Assembly (NCBI GenBank): GCA_003439945.1 | Contig: QVRM01005919.1 | Span: 186,001-250,000 of the forward strand | Reading direction: 5' to 3' | Length of the DNA stretch: 64,000 nt | DNA from: Dermanyssus gallinae | Taxonomy: Eukaryota; Arthropoda; Arachnida; Mesostigmata; Dermanyssidae | In this document: piece after piece, positions 12,449 through 27,906 of the stretch | Position numbering within the stretch: the stretch's first letter is position 1 | How the letters are laid out: every line of letters starts with the position of its first letter | Position numbers and translations under genes: made by a program | Notes under the pieces: model-generated | What the model was told of the DNA's origin: nothing | Seen by the model: the letters and a program-made list of their open reading frames with translations, nothing else | Databases searched by the model: none

Positions 12449-12990
12449 ATTCAATAATTCGGTGTTTCCCTACAATTGTGGGATCTAAACGTGTACCCGC
12501 CTAGGCTCACCCCCGCTCCTCAATCCATGGAGCCGATGATAGCGGCGGCGTTTCCCCTACACACTGCGAGCGAGAGTTGCTGACGTAGAAACTCACCCTC
12601 GCGCTGGTCACCCGTGTTAGCACTTATTTTGATACCTAGGTCTTTGAGGAAGATACTTGTGTTTTTGCTAATTGGACCCATCGTTTCCATGGCGACGGGT
12701 ACGAAGTGGTATCTTTTCTCTAGGTCAGTGTATTTGCGCTTTTTTGCGATCTCAGCATGTTTGGCAACCCACCCTGACCGGGTAGCGCTATGCATCAAGT
12801 ATGACGGAGCCACTGTACATGATACCGTGGCATCCCATACTAGACATTTGCCCTTAGACCATGGCGGAATGGTGACGCCGTCGGGTCTTTTGTCGTCTTC
12901 GAAGCCCAACCTGGGCTCTAGGGGTGCTTGGTATGCCGGCTCTACGAAGAGCCTTCTTTAAAACTGTGTTGATTTCCGCGTGTCTTAGAG
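12449..12990 (-). mobile_element. Retroelement C-terminal fragment (RPDG...WDAT domain)
   Basis: On the minus strand the open frame 12,909-12,520 contains DKRPDGVTIPPWSKGKCLVW then DAT, VAKHAEIAKKRKYTDLEKRY, FVPVAMETMGPISKN and LSLAVCRGNAAAIIGSMD. From memory this matches the conserved region downstream of reverse transcriptase in many animal retroelement proteins (RPDG-x-W-x-WDAT, FVPxxxETLGP, QRxSLAxQRGNAAxxLG). The RPDG/WDAT spacing resembles a PD-(D/E)xK nuclease core, but that is inference. A frameshift separates the upstream part (12,990-12,910; TEINTVLKKALRRAG in another frame). A stop follows SMD and then about 70 bp of 3' sequence and the (ATT)n tail. It is a 5'-truncated, decayed copy, and the element family is not resolved. 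Confidence 0.75.
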
Positions 12991-12996
12991 TTCTAC

Positions 12997-12997
<1 letters not shown>

Positions 12998-13090
<93 letters not shown>
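12998..13090. repeat. (ATT)n microsatellite, 93 bp
   Basis: A pure ATT array on the 5' side of the minus-strand retroelement fragment, so the fragment is bracketed by the same triplet. This one may be the target site or the tail of another copy. Confidence 0.95.
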
Positions 13091-15557
13091 GAAAATAAAT
13101 ACTTAAAATGCTATATTCGGTTGTTATTACGAACACATGTGTGAGCACACACTGTGACTGTACCCAATAAATCAAATTACACTCGCACCAGCCGTTCTAA
13201 TAAAAACAACAAAAAGTTTACTATAAGCGCTGCAAGCGCAGCTAAAAAAACTGTGGTAATGCCGATATGGCTGCGTTACGAACCGAGCCCGAATCGAGCC
13301 CGAATCCGCACATAAACCATTTGTCTACTGGTGCAGGGTTTGAAAATGCCTATCATGGCCGTAAGGGCTCGGTGTTTCGTTAAAATTATCTCGATATTGG
13401 ACTTTAGTCTACTTAGTATGCGCGTAGCAAAACAGCAGGGTCTTCGTCGGTGTTGGCTGTCTGCAAATGCAACCGCCGCCGCCTCCTCGAGATGCCTATT
13501 CATTCGAGCCATTCCCTGTCGCCGCCACCTCCTGCTTGCTGGCTTGCCCCCTTGGAGAGGGGCCGTTCCGACAACACCTCTTCCGAACGGCGCGCAAGAA
13601 AATCGAAGAAGATATTATGCAAATCTATTTCGTTGTCTCCAGAAAGCATATTATTCTTTCATGGTCCGGTATGCTGTGCGTGCCTGTGGCCTGTATGTAG
13701 TGTTTCGCCACGCTGACGATATTATACTTTGACCAATAATTCAAACGTCATAAAGCCGATGCGACGAGTATAATAACTTCGGTGACTCGAACTCCGGGGA
13801 TCAATAAAATGAATGAATGAATGAATAAATCGCTCGTTCCCCGTCGAATTCGTACTCGTTAAATGAGTGCGTACAGGTGGTGGTCGTCGAACCAGCACCA
13901 CCATCATCACCACCACCACCAAAAGCAGCAGCAGCGGTGCGGGGCGCTGTCTTCGAGAGACATATTTCCCGTATTTCCCGATTATGAATGTGTGCGGAAA
14001 GGAGAGGATTTCATGTTGTACTTCTTGTCTCCTCTCTGATCTGCGAACATGAAAGAGGAAAAGAGAGAGCCAAGCTCAGTCAACTCAACGGACCGTTGGA
14101 CGCGCCCTCATCGTCAGTATCCGCAGCAGTATACCCAGCAGCGTCAGTGTCTGCGCTTCTTGAATAGACAATATTTCCAACAAGAAGAAACGAGTCTACG
14201 ACGACGACGACAACAACAACAACAGCAGCAACAGCAACCACCACTTCAAGCGGGCGGGCGGGCGGTCGAGCGGGCTACAGAGAACTAGGGCGGCCAAAAC
14301 TGGAGGAGCGGGGGTGAGATAACACGCGTGAAGACAGCATACGCTCACGCACACAGACACACATACGCCCTGTGGACTACTTGTATCGGTGGTGGTGACC
14401 TGTTCGTTGTTGGCCACCTCGCAAATTTTCATTTTGCCAACAGTCGCCCCTCGGCCCCTAAAATGTACGACGACGACGACGATGATGCTGATGATGGCAA
14501 TGATGGTAAGTCGACGCGACTCACTGAGACACCCACGTGGACCAGCCAGCGAGCCAGCGAGCAGCCAGTCAGCCAGCAGCTACTACGGTGTGACCTGTCA
14601 AAACTGACCCACGAACCGGCTGAGGAGTCGACGAACGCAGCAGTATACGCAGTAGTCTCGAAGTACAAGTAGCTGCAGTATGGGTGAGCGGGTGGGTAGA
14701 AATAGCAGCAGCAGCAGCAGCAGTCCATCGAGTGAAGTCGTCGTCGTTGTCGTCGTCGCTCTAGTAGTAGAGGCAGCTTTAGTCATTCCCTATTAGACGG
14801 ACAACACCAGCAAGTAGCTGCTGCTGCTGCGGCAGCGGCAGCGGCGGCGCCAGCAGAGGCGACCAAGGCAGTAACGCGACAGACTGACAAACCGGCAGTC
14901 CAGCTATTGCTGCTGCTGCTGCTCCGGCTGCGGCTATTCCAAATGCTGTCATGTCGTTCTGAAGATGACTTGGGCGGGTGCGGATCTGTTGCTGTCAGCG
15001 GGTAGGTGCCGCTCGTCGCCCATACAAACAGATAGACAGTCGGCCAGACAGACAGACAGACATACACAAGGGAGAGAAACAAAGATGTGGAGAGATAGAT
15101 AGAGAGTGGCGAGGGGGGAGACGTACTTCAAACCAACCAGCAAGTTACCTATACTTACTTGCTGCTACTGGATCCCCAGAGCTACAAGCATCGCGATGCC
15201 ACGATGGCCAGCGGTGAGTGGCACAACTAGCCACCTAAGTATGCAGCTTGCTCGGTAGACCGGTAGGTATATCCCTGGGGGCCGATATATCCCCCCCGCC
15301 GCCGCCGCCTGTCTTGGCTGCCCGTGCGCTCGCCGAAGAGTCCGGCCCACATCGCTGGTGCTGCCGCTGCGCTGCTGGTCAGAGGGCGTTTAAAATTTAA
15401 AGTGTAAAACTCAGTTGACCTCGTCGTCGACGTATAAAAGAAAGCGCTCGCTTCCTCGCGGCCGACGAGTGAAGTCGTCGTTTCTTATCTATCGCTGCTG
15501 GTCTTTTCCTGCTTCGTCCTCATCGCTTCTCTCTTCCTTCCTCCATGTCTCTCTCCC
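13091..15557. other. Non-genic sequence with triplet tracts
   Basis: CAG/CAA tract at 14,206-14,240, GAC/GAT tract at 14,469-14,505, CAG at 14,705-14,724, and GCT/CTG tracts at 14,815-14,850 and 14,905-14,925. Open frames on both strands across these are low-complexity. A TATAAAAG box-like sequence lies at 15,433-15,440 but no transcript start or coding exon can be attached to it. Confidence 0.45.
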
Positions 15558-15589
15558 TATATATATATATATATATACATATATATATA
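15558..15589. repeat. (AT)n microsatellite
   Basis: Two AT runs with one CAT interruption, flanked by pyrimidine-rich sequence. Confidence 0.95.
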
Positions 15590-16087
15590 ATTTTTGTTTG
15601 GTTTTTCCCTTCTCTCTGTCCCTTCTCTTCCTTGCCTCACGCTTGCCACCTTATTAGCCAGCCCTATCTTTCTCTGTCTTTCTCTAGCTCGACCTATTAT
15701 TTTGCCACACACTTTTCTCCAGTTCATTTTTGCCCGTTTTTTTCTTCACGACCCCGGAGTCCCGAAGTCTACCGGAACCGCTCTCCATTTCGGGACAACT
15801 GCTCCTCCTCCTCCTCCTACTTCACCTTATCCTCGTCCTTCGTCTCCGTTTTCATCCTTTTCCACCGACAATTCCGTTTCGCCACCAAGCAAAGCGGCGT
15901 ACTACTCTCTTCAGGCCGCCTCGTGAAACGAGATGGAGCAAGCAACAGTGTACCAGCAGCAGCTGCCCAGGTAACTTGGTCGATAAGTAGGCAGGACATG
16001 GCCCCGGCGGAGACGGCTATGAATCGCTAACGTGTCGATAGGCCATGCGGGGTTAGGCCATGCGCTGGTGCCTGTTGTTAATGTTGT
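15590..16087. other. Pyrimidine-rich non-genic sequence
   Basis: A T/C-rich + strand with CTC runs near 15,803-15,818. The overlapping open frames are low-complexity and no gene is supported. Confidence 0.5.
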
Positions 16088-16141
16088 CGCTGCTGCTGCT
16101 GCTGCTGTTGTCGCTGTTGTTGTTGTTGTTGTTGTTGTCGT
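16088..16141. repeat. GCT/GTT trinucleotide tract
   Basis: GCT units followed by GTT units with GTC interruptions. Frames here translate to Ala/Val or Leu runs. Confidence 0.85.
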
Positions 16142-16279
16142 AGCTATAGCAGCAGTAGTAAAACGACTACTTGTGTTAGGACAACAACCTGCCAACTGGC
16201 AAGTCGATCGACAAGCCAGCTAGGGAGTGAGGAAGAAGGTGCGCAACTAAACTAGGTTGCTTCTGCTAGCCCCGCCATG

Positions 16280-16345
16280 ATAGTGATGATGATGAATATA
16301 TGATGCTGACGTTGATGATGATGATGATGATGCTGATGATGAGGA
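16280..16345. repeat. GAT trinucleotide tracts
   Basis: GATGATGATG-type units at 16,284-16,292 and 16,312-16,342, interrupted by TGCTGACGTT. They read as His runs on the minus strand. Confidence 0.85.
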
Positions 16346-16965
16346 CAATCGCCACCATAGATTTCGCGTAAAGGAAGTATACGTTTCTTGTTGTTGTTAT
16401 TCGTGTTGTTGTTGTTGTATTTGTCGTTTTTGTCAGCTGTATCACAGCGCATAATGCTGGCTTTCACGCGCACATGATGCGCACTTCTCCATGGTAAAAT
16501 ACGCACGTACAATCTATGGTCGACCCTGATTGTTCGCACTATTCACCAGTTGTATGTCTAGTGCAAATTAAACGAACCAACCCCCTTTAACCACGAAAGA
16601 TAAATGTAGGTGCAAACCTATAATTGATACCGGTAAAGTCAACGCTTTGCAAACCATAGTATTCCTGTAGAGGCACATCACGTCATCGATTTTGGTGCTC
16701 AATTCGATCGAGGCTCTAAATATTATTCTGTTTCATAAAGAAATGCATGTTAATGTAGTATGTTAGCATATTCGTAATCATATATTTTATTAACTCATCA
16801 TATGTTAACATAAAACTGTATTGATGCCGCGTACTGACTGAAGGTCGAGACTAATAATGTGTATATGGACTTGTATGCTAGGCATGATAAGTGTGCGTCA
16901 TTAAAGTAAGATTCTTGATTGATATTTACACGTGTGCATATTACACACGCGTCAACCCGTGTGTG
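16346..16965. other. Non-genic sequence
   Basis: Mostly AT-rich with a short GTT tract at 16,393-16,420. No gene recognised. Confidence 0.5.
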
Positions 16966-16969
16966 TGCA

Positions 16970-17260
16970 GGAGCGGCAATTTGGATATCTGTTACTGTGG
17001 CGGGATTTCCGTCCTGTGTAGCCAAACGATGGCTCGAGGCTGGTGGCTTCACAGACAGTCGCTAATTGGGCTTGGCCTATGTACACGTCGACGGATCTAT
17101 TATCGGCGATATCTCTGTATTCCCATTGGGCCAAAACAAGAGCCGCAGCAGCGTCAGGGGAATCTCCTACAACAGAAATGCCTTCGTTTGGGCCATCTGT
17201 GGTCTCTCTATCTTCTACATGCTGTCTCCCAAGATATATACATACAAACACACGCAAGGG
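16970..17260. other. Unassigned segment open in several frames
   Basis: About 290 bp with long openings on both strands, bounded on + by an acceptor-like GTGTGTGCAG (ends 16,970) and a donor-like AAGG/GTGAGT (about 17,259). Plus-frame peptides include LGLAYVHVDGSIIGD and NAFVWAICGLSIFYML. Minus-frame peptides include PDAAAALVLAQWEYRD. I recognise no family in any of them. It may be a decayed coding segment or chance, and I do not call a CDS. Confidence 0.25.
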
Positions 17261-17809
<549 letters not shown>

Positions 17810-17933
17810 TTTTCCCGTAAGGCAATTGCCCGTGTACGGATTTTTTCATGTCATGGCTAAGTTTACTCCACTCCGGCATTTACCTTGTTTAAATTGGAAA
17901 CCATGCAAACCAATTTAGAGTGGCCGGTCTGGG

Positions 17934-22026
<4,093 letters not shown>

Positions 22027-22040
22027 CTCTCTCTCTCTCT

Positions 22041-22079
<39 letters not shown>
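22027..22079. repeat. (CT)n then (AT)n microsatellite
   Basis: A CT run at 22,027-22,044 passes directly into an AT run at 22,045-22,079. Confidence 0.95.
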
Positions 22080-22082
<3 letters not shown>

Positions 22083-23211
22083 TGTCCTATTTTGACTCCT
22101 ACCCGAGTTGGGTCGGTGGCTTAAGCAAGCCGAGAGGGCGTTGAGAGCTTTAAAGAGAGAAAGAAAGAGTCAGTCATGGCTGCGCGGTTTCGACAGAGGT
22201 AGCAGAACGAGTTCCAAATTCGCGCGGTTGTATGAGAAGAGGGACCACGGAAAGTAGGTCAGAAAGAGGCGCCAGTGGGGCGCGAGGGAACGGGGGATGG
22301 GGGATGGGGCAGTGTGTCGGGCCACGCTAAGCGAGCAACAGCAGCAGAGGTCAAGAATGACGAGTAGTTAGTGCCCCGGTCAAGAGAAGTCTCGGTCACC
22401 GTAGTTGTAGTAGTTAATGCTCTGATCTGCTGCTAGAGCTGGGGCTGCTCGGGTTGGGGCTTCTGTCCCCGTTGTGACTGCTGTGCTGCGCGTTAGTTTG
22501 TTTACGAGCCGAACTGCCCACGTAGAGATTTCCCCCAGAGTCCACTTTGTAGGGCGAATTGGGATATGCGTCATGGCTTCGAACATGTCCGAACATACAA
22601 CTACAACAACTGCAAACTTTTCCCGACACTGGACAACGGGTCGAGGGGCGAACGGTGTGGAGAGGGGGGGGGGATGATAGGCAGGCCGAGATTGGCAGAA
22701 AAAGACGGCATGGCAGAGAGATAAATTCGCAACAGCTTATACCCACCCATCAATCGATCAGCTAACCACAACTAGAGCCTGCCACAGACTGCTACCACTG
22801 CCTTCATTCAATCGATGTTCTCCACCAACCTGCATTGTCTCGTCTCGTCTAGCGATCATGTGCCTTAAAAGGACACGACCAGGACCCGAGCTTCGGTGGT
22901 GTGGTGATCGCCGCCAGGTTTCGACAATCAGCTACGCCAGCACAACACCACTCCAGTGGCAGGCGCGAAACATACTACATCGCTCGACGTACTGTAGCCC
23001 TGCATCGCAAGCAAACGTAATGTAACTAGGCCGGGTTTGTCCTTCCCTAACTAAACGGAACGTGAACCTGTAGGTGCTGACTAAACCCTATTTTACAAAA
23101 TTTGCAAAGAAGAGTCTGCAGTAGCGTCGTACGGTACGGCTACTGTTGTTTGTAGTGCATCTGTACCTGTACGTGGTCAACCAGAAAATAATACGCTGTA
23201 ATAATTATAGC

Positions 23212-23213
<2 letters not shown>
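22080..23213. other. Non-genic sequence
   Basis: Contains a G-rich GGGGGATGGGGGATGGGG motif at about 22,291-22,308. Open frames at 22,380-22,746 on both strands are not recognised and lack splice support. Confidence 0.45.

Positions 23214-23244
<31 letters not shown>
23214..23244. repeat. (AT)n microsatellite
   Basis: About 30 bp of uninterrupted AT. Confidence 0.95.
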
Positions 23245-23247
<3 letters not shown>

Positions 23248-23408
23248 AGATTTTTGATTATGACACTACTACAGCAACTATAAAACAAAGAGTGCTATGA
23301 CTATCAAGCTAATTGTTCTTTTGTGCAGCCGTGCTGGGAGGGTGCACTCAAACACAGGAGTTATGAACAGGCCTAGCACATGCAGCGTAGAGGTTACACA
23401 CGCTATTT

Positions 23409-23511
<103 letters not shown>

Positions 23512-23519
23512 TATAACAG

Positions 23520-23860
23520 TGAGCGGAGACTACTGGATGAACACGTGACTGACGTTGATGAAGTTAACCGATTTATCGAGGTTCGCGCAGATGGGCGTGT
23601 CGTGTTAGTCGCACCATTATAGGTGATTATCGGCGTCAGCGTGTTCCTCGGGCTGTCACGGCTGTCGGGTTCGCAATACGTCCTGGTGGCGTTCGTCCCA
23701 TTAGTCGCGCGGCAAAAGGCTCGAAACGTGCCTGCAAAGTGACTATGGCTATACTCTAATCGCCGGCAAAGGCTTCATTCAGTATTACGTCGGCGTTCGA
23801 GCGGCAAGAGCACCCCCGAACTCTGTCGCCTAGCTATGAACCAATCAATAATCATATGCA
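23520..23860. other. GC-richer patch of unknown origin
   Basis: About 340 bp with markedly higher GC and CpG than the AT-rich sequence on either side. No frame is open throughout. The composition shift suggests an old insertion or a decayed element, but I recognise no motif. Confidence 0.35.
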
Positions 23861-25260
23861 ATTCATATGAGGCACGCTCTAGAGAATTTTAACTAGCTTC
23901 TTGGGTTGGTCACTGTCAGCAGAGCAACGGTCGCCGTTCACCATAAACGTCTAGAGTTGTATTATATTATGTTACCTGTATTCCTTTAAAAAATGTGCCA
24001 AAAACCTGTCGCTATGCTAATAGTACACACGCGTTGAAGAGCATTTTTTTCTGTTAAGTTAAGATCATTTTCATTCATATTAATCTAGTGCAGAGAAAGA
24101 TACTCTGGGCAATACCTGCATTGAAAGAGCAGGACGAAGTGTAATTGACTATTGCAGAACATGTAGTATTACAAGCTGAGTAAAAGCGGAAACTGTATGA
24201 AACGCTCGATGAGGCACCAAAAATTACCGGATCTAAAATAAATACTGTTAGCGATATAAAAGTGAAACAGGGATTTACAAATGCTCTGGTTTTGCTACAA
24301 TAAAGTTAATTTGTTATAACTAAAGACGGTGCATGTGGGCCGAGATTTGCACGATTCGCCGAGTTGAAATTTACTATGAAAAATACGTGTATCCTACCGT
24401 ACTTACGTATATCCTGAATATAAACCTATTCGTCATGTAATTGCCAATAGGTTGTTGTCGGCAAAAGATCTGTATTTAGCATATATACTTAATGCCTACA
24501 AGCATCATGCCGAGAACGCCTGACGAACTAATTTCAGTAATTATTATTATCTATTGATAGCAACAAAAGCAAACCTATTTTCCGGATTTGTCGCCCAAGG
24601 TAATCACGCATATTCTCTAAAATTTATATGAATATATTATATAACTAAATTTTAAATATACTTCATAATAATAACACTATTGCCGCATGTTAGGCGTTTC
24701 TTAACTTACTCAGTATGACAGAAAATGGGCCACGAGCTTCGCTAGCTCTTGTCGGTCATCAAGCGGTCTTGAGGGCCTTGCTGCCGTCAAAGCGAAGAAT
24801 CTGCTTGGATTCGAGTGCTAAGTGAGGCACAGTAAAAGCGCAGTACCTGCAGTGTTGTCTGTTGTTATGATAACGACTTCGGCGTAGAACAAACGAAGGC
24901 GCTAGTGTGGCCGGAATCGATGTTAACCAAGTGATTTTCGTGCAAGTGTGACTTCTGCAAAGTCTATCGTCAGGAGGAGAATCAGCAGCAGTAGCAGAAT
25001 CAACAACAGCAGTGTGGCGGCTTCGTAGGCGACTCTCGACCGACCAGCTAAAGGCGCAACGGAGAAGAGAAAGTTCACAATATCCACACCAGACCGAGAA
25101 ACCACACAGCGCAGCGAGAGAGTGAATTAGAAGAACACGAACGCAGGCAGGGCAGACTGACAGACAGACAGACCGGGGCGACGGAGGCTAGAAATTGTTC
25201 GTCGAGTTGCCTCCGTTTGGGACATCGTCTGCAAAACCTCGCCCCGCCATAATTATGACG
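23861..25260. other. Non-genic AT-rich sequence
   Basis: Stops are frequent in all frames up to about 24,700. The rest is of mixed composition. No gene recognised. Confidence 0.5.
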
Positions 25261-25300
25261 ATGGTGGTGGTGGTGGTGGTGGTGGTGATGATGGCGATGG
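25260..25300. repeat. (GGT)n / GAT tract
   Basis: About nine GGT units (25,263-25,287) followed by GATGATGGCGATGGCG. Confidence 0.85.
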
Positions 25301-26009
25301 CGAACATCTCTTGTCGTATGATCTGTCTCGAGCTCCGCTTAATGACGCTCTCTGTCTGCTTCCTCTAGTGATCTGCTTTCGTCAACAATACGGCCAGCTC
25401 GATCACATCTAGCTTGCCACGATCAATGTTATTGTTGTTGTCGTTGCTGTTGTTGTTGCCGTGGTTGTCGTCGAACAACACAGCAACAACCACAGTGGCA
25501 CCTACGTGTCTCGGTTGTTTCCTTCGAAATTGCCGATTTCGTCCTCTGCGTCAATTTGCCTCTCTCTCTGCGCTCGCCCTATCGCGCTTTCTCGAGCAGA
25601 GACGCATAGCGGCGTCGTCATCGGCTGCTGCTGCACCTCAGTGCGGCACTGATGATCGGCGGCAAAGTTCTTGCGAAGTTCCTATGATTTCTCCATGAAA
25701 TGCTCGCGGCTCGTGAGGCAGCGAGTCTTCAAATCCCTCAACGGCCATCCCTAAAGCGAACAAACAATGGTTGTTAGCCTGTCTGCTTGCCTGTTTCATT
25801 TTCAATCCACTCGGGAAGTTAACAAGCTCAACCAACCTGTTAGACTTCGCTCGCTCGCTCGCAGTGCTGGAGCTGGCTGCGTTCGGGCTTAGTCACGCCT
25901 CTGGCGACTTCACTAATCGATAAAGGAGTTCACCGCTAAGCCGTCTTGCAGTCTTCCTCTAATTGGCTGGGTGTTACCGAAAAACGATGCCCTGATAACA
26001 CTAACCACA

Positions 26010-26010
<1 letters not shown>
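25301..26010. other. Non-genic sequence
   Basis: Includes a short GTT tract (25,427-25,460) and (CTCG)n at 25,848-25,861. Open frames at 25,414-25,698 are not recognised. Confidence 0.45.
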
Positions 26011-26073
<63 letters not shown>

Positions 26074-26091
26074 ATGTCTGTGTGTGTGTTT
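26011..26091. repeat. (AT)n passing into (GT)n
   Basis: A pure AT array at 26,011-26,065 followed by an interrupted GT run to about 26,091. Confidence 0.95.
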
Positions 26092-26662
26092 ATCATGCAT
26101 TATTACCCAAATCTAGTGTGATAGCTTTCAAATATTAGTGCATTGAAATAACAGCTAAACTGTCTCCGAGCTGGATGTCCAGCGACTGGGCTCTTATGCA
26201 CACGTCAGCATGATATTCATTGCTCAAATGGTTTCTCACATCTGGCACAATTACACTGTTTATCGACTTCTTACACAAGTATTACATAAGACGTGGCGGA
26301 GCCTGGTTACAGCGAACCACACTACGACGCGCCGATTCGTCCTATGTACGCTCCTCTATGCTTCGCTAATTATTGTTCTGTCTTGAACAAGTCAGAGTCG
26401 ACCTCTGTCATTTGGACTTCCCTTTGATGGGTCAATTCCCCGTAGGCCAGAATCTCCGCAAGACAGGATTGATGTCGCATGTCTTTGATGAAGGGAGTTG
26501 TGTCACCCAATAGGTATACTGACCGATTGCGAATCGATGTGTGAAACTCCATAGGCCGCTTACGAATGGACCCGGACTCATTCGGTCCAATGCTCCCAAT
26601 TCAGCTACGCTCATATGCTTCCAGATTAGCTGTATGGCATATGTCGGTGCCAGCTGAATCTA

Positions 26663-26664
<2 letters not shown>
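26092..26664. other. Non-genic sequence
   Basis: No gene or element recognised. Two overlapping minus-strand frames (26,370-26,614) have no recognisable domain. Confidence 0.45.

Positions 26665-26699
<35 letters not shown>
26665..26699. repeat. (AT)n microsatellite left of the foldback element
   Basis: A 35-bp AT array that abuts the CAGGGTGTCCC terminus. It is probably one half of a larger AT array split by the insertion (other half 27,853-27,902). Confidence 0.95.
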
Positions 26700-26702
<3 letters not shown>

Positions 26703-27849
26703 GGTGTCCCTATTTGTGTGGCCAAAACGCTAGGATATGGTCAAACTCGGTGAGAAAATCATTTTTGCCAATGGGTGGAAGCCGGGAAAACGTTTTGTTT
26801 AGGAGTGAGGATGAAATTTATAAAAGCAGTTATTCTGTCTTTTTTCTCCTACATAGTTGTGCAAAATCTACGTTTGCGGGAGAACCAGTCAACGCACAAA
26901 GGAACCGATCATACCGGCGTGTTTGGCGGAAAATTGTGCACAATAAAGTATACATTACTAGCTTGCGTAGCAAAAAGCGAATAGCCAGATTAAGGAAAGT
27001 CATAAAAAGTCAAAATGTTACGTTAACGCTTTTTTGTGCAACATCGTAATTTTTTCCATTACGACCAAAAATGCACGTCCAAAAGACTACTCTCAGGCAA
27101 TAGCAAATTTAATGCCCATCATTTTCGTATCAAGGTGATGGTGCTGCGTTACGTAGTTGTCAAGTCACTAAGCTTTTTCGACAGTCATAGTTGTTATGTT
27201 TTACGTGCAAGTTTTCACGTTCAGAACCGTAAAAATTTGCCAAGGCGTTTCCGCCCCCTCCTTCCACTAGGAAAATTTATTCTCTTGTTGAGTTCTACCA
27301 AACCTCAAAATATGTACCTAACTTTCAGATACGCCCTATGGAAATATGCATGCCTTCGCTTTCGATATGGCTATCGAAAAAGCTTAGTTACTTGGCAACT
27401 ACGTAACGCAGCACCATCACTTTGGTACGAATGTAGTGGGCATTAAATTTGCTATTGCCTGAGAGTAGTCTTTTGAACGTACATTTTCGGTCGTAATGGA
27501 AAAAAATACGATGTTGCACAAAAAAGCGTTAACGTAACATTTTGACTTTTTATGACTTTCCTTAATCTGGCTATTCGCTTTTTGCTACGCAAGCTAGTAA
27601 TGTATACTTTATTGTGCAGAATTTTCCGCCAAACACGCCGGTATGATCGGTTCCTTTGTGCGTTGACTGGTTCTCCCGCAAACGTAGATGCACAACTATG
27701 TAGGAGAAAAAAGACAGAATAACTGCTTTTATAAATTTCATCCTCACTCCTAAACAAAACGTTTTCCCGGCTTCCACCCATTGGCAAAAATAATTTTCTC
27801 ACCGAGTTTGACCATATTCTAGCGTTTTGGCCACACAAATAGGGACACC

Positions 27850-27852
<3 letters not shown>
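26700..27852. mobile_element. Palindromic foldback DNA transposon (MITE-like), 1,153 bp
   Basis: The element begins CAGGGTGTCCC (26,700-26,710) and ends with its exact reverse complement GGGACACCCTG (27,842-27,852). Arms of roughly 490 bp (26,700-27,190 and about 27,360-27,852) are nearly identical inverted copies, with only scattered differences, such as 26,754-26,764 AAAATCATTTT against a TTATTTT in the other arm, and a 3-4 bp deletion near 27,690. The central spacer is about 165 bp. It is flanked on both sides by TA inside an (AT)n array, consistent with TA target-site duplication of Tc1/mariner-type insertion, although the AT background makes that uninformative. Each arm keeps an open frame of about 110-130 codons that reads identically on opposite strands. 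I recognise no transposase in it, so the element is probably non-autonomous. Confidence 0.9.

Positions 27853-27902
<50 letters not shown>
27853..27902. repeat. (AT)n microsatellite right of the foldback element
   Basis: A 50-bp pure AT array directly after the right terminus GGGACACCCTG. Confidence 0.95.
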
Positions 27903-27906
<4 letters not shown>

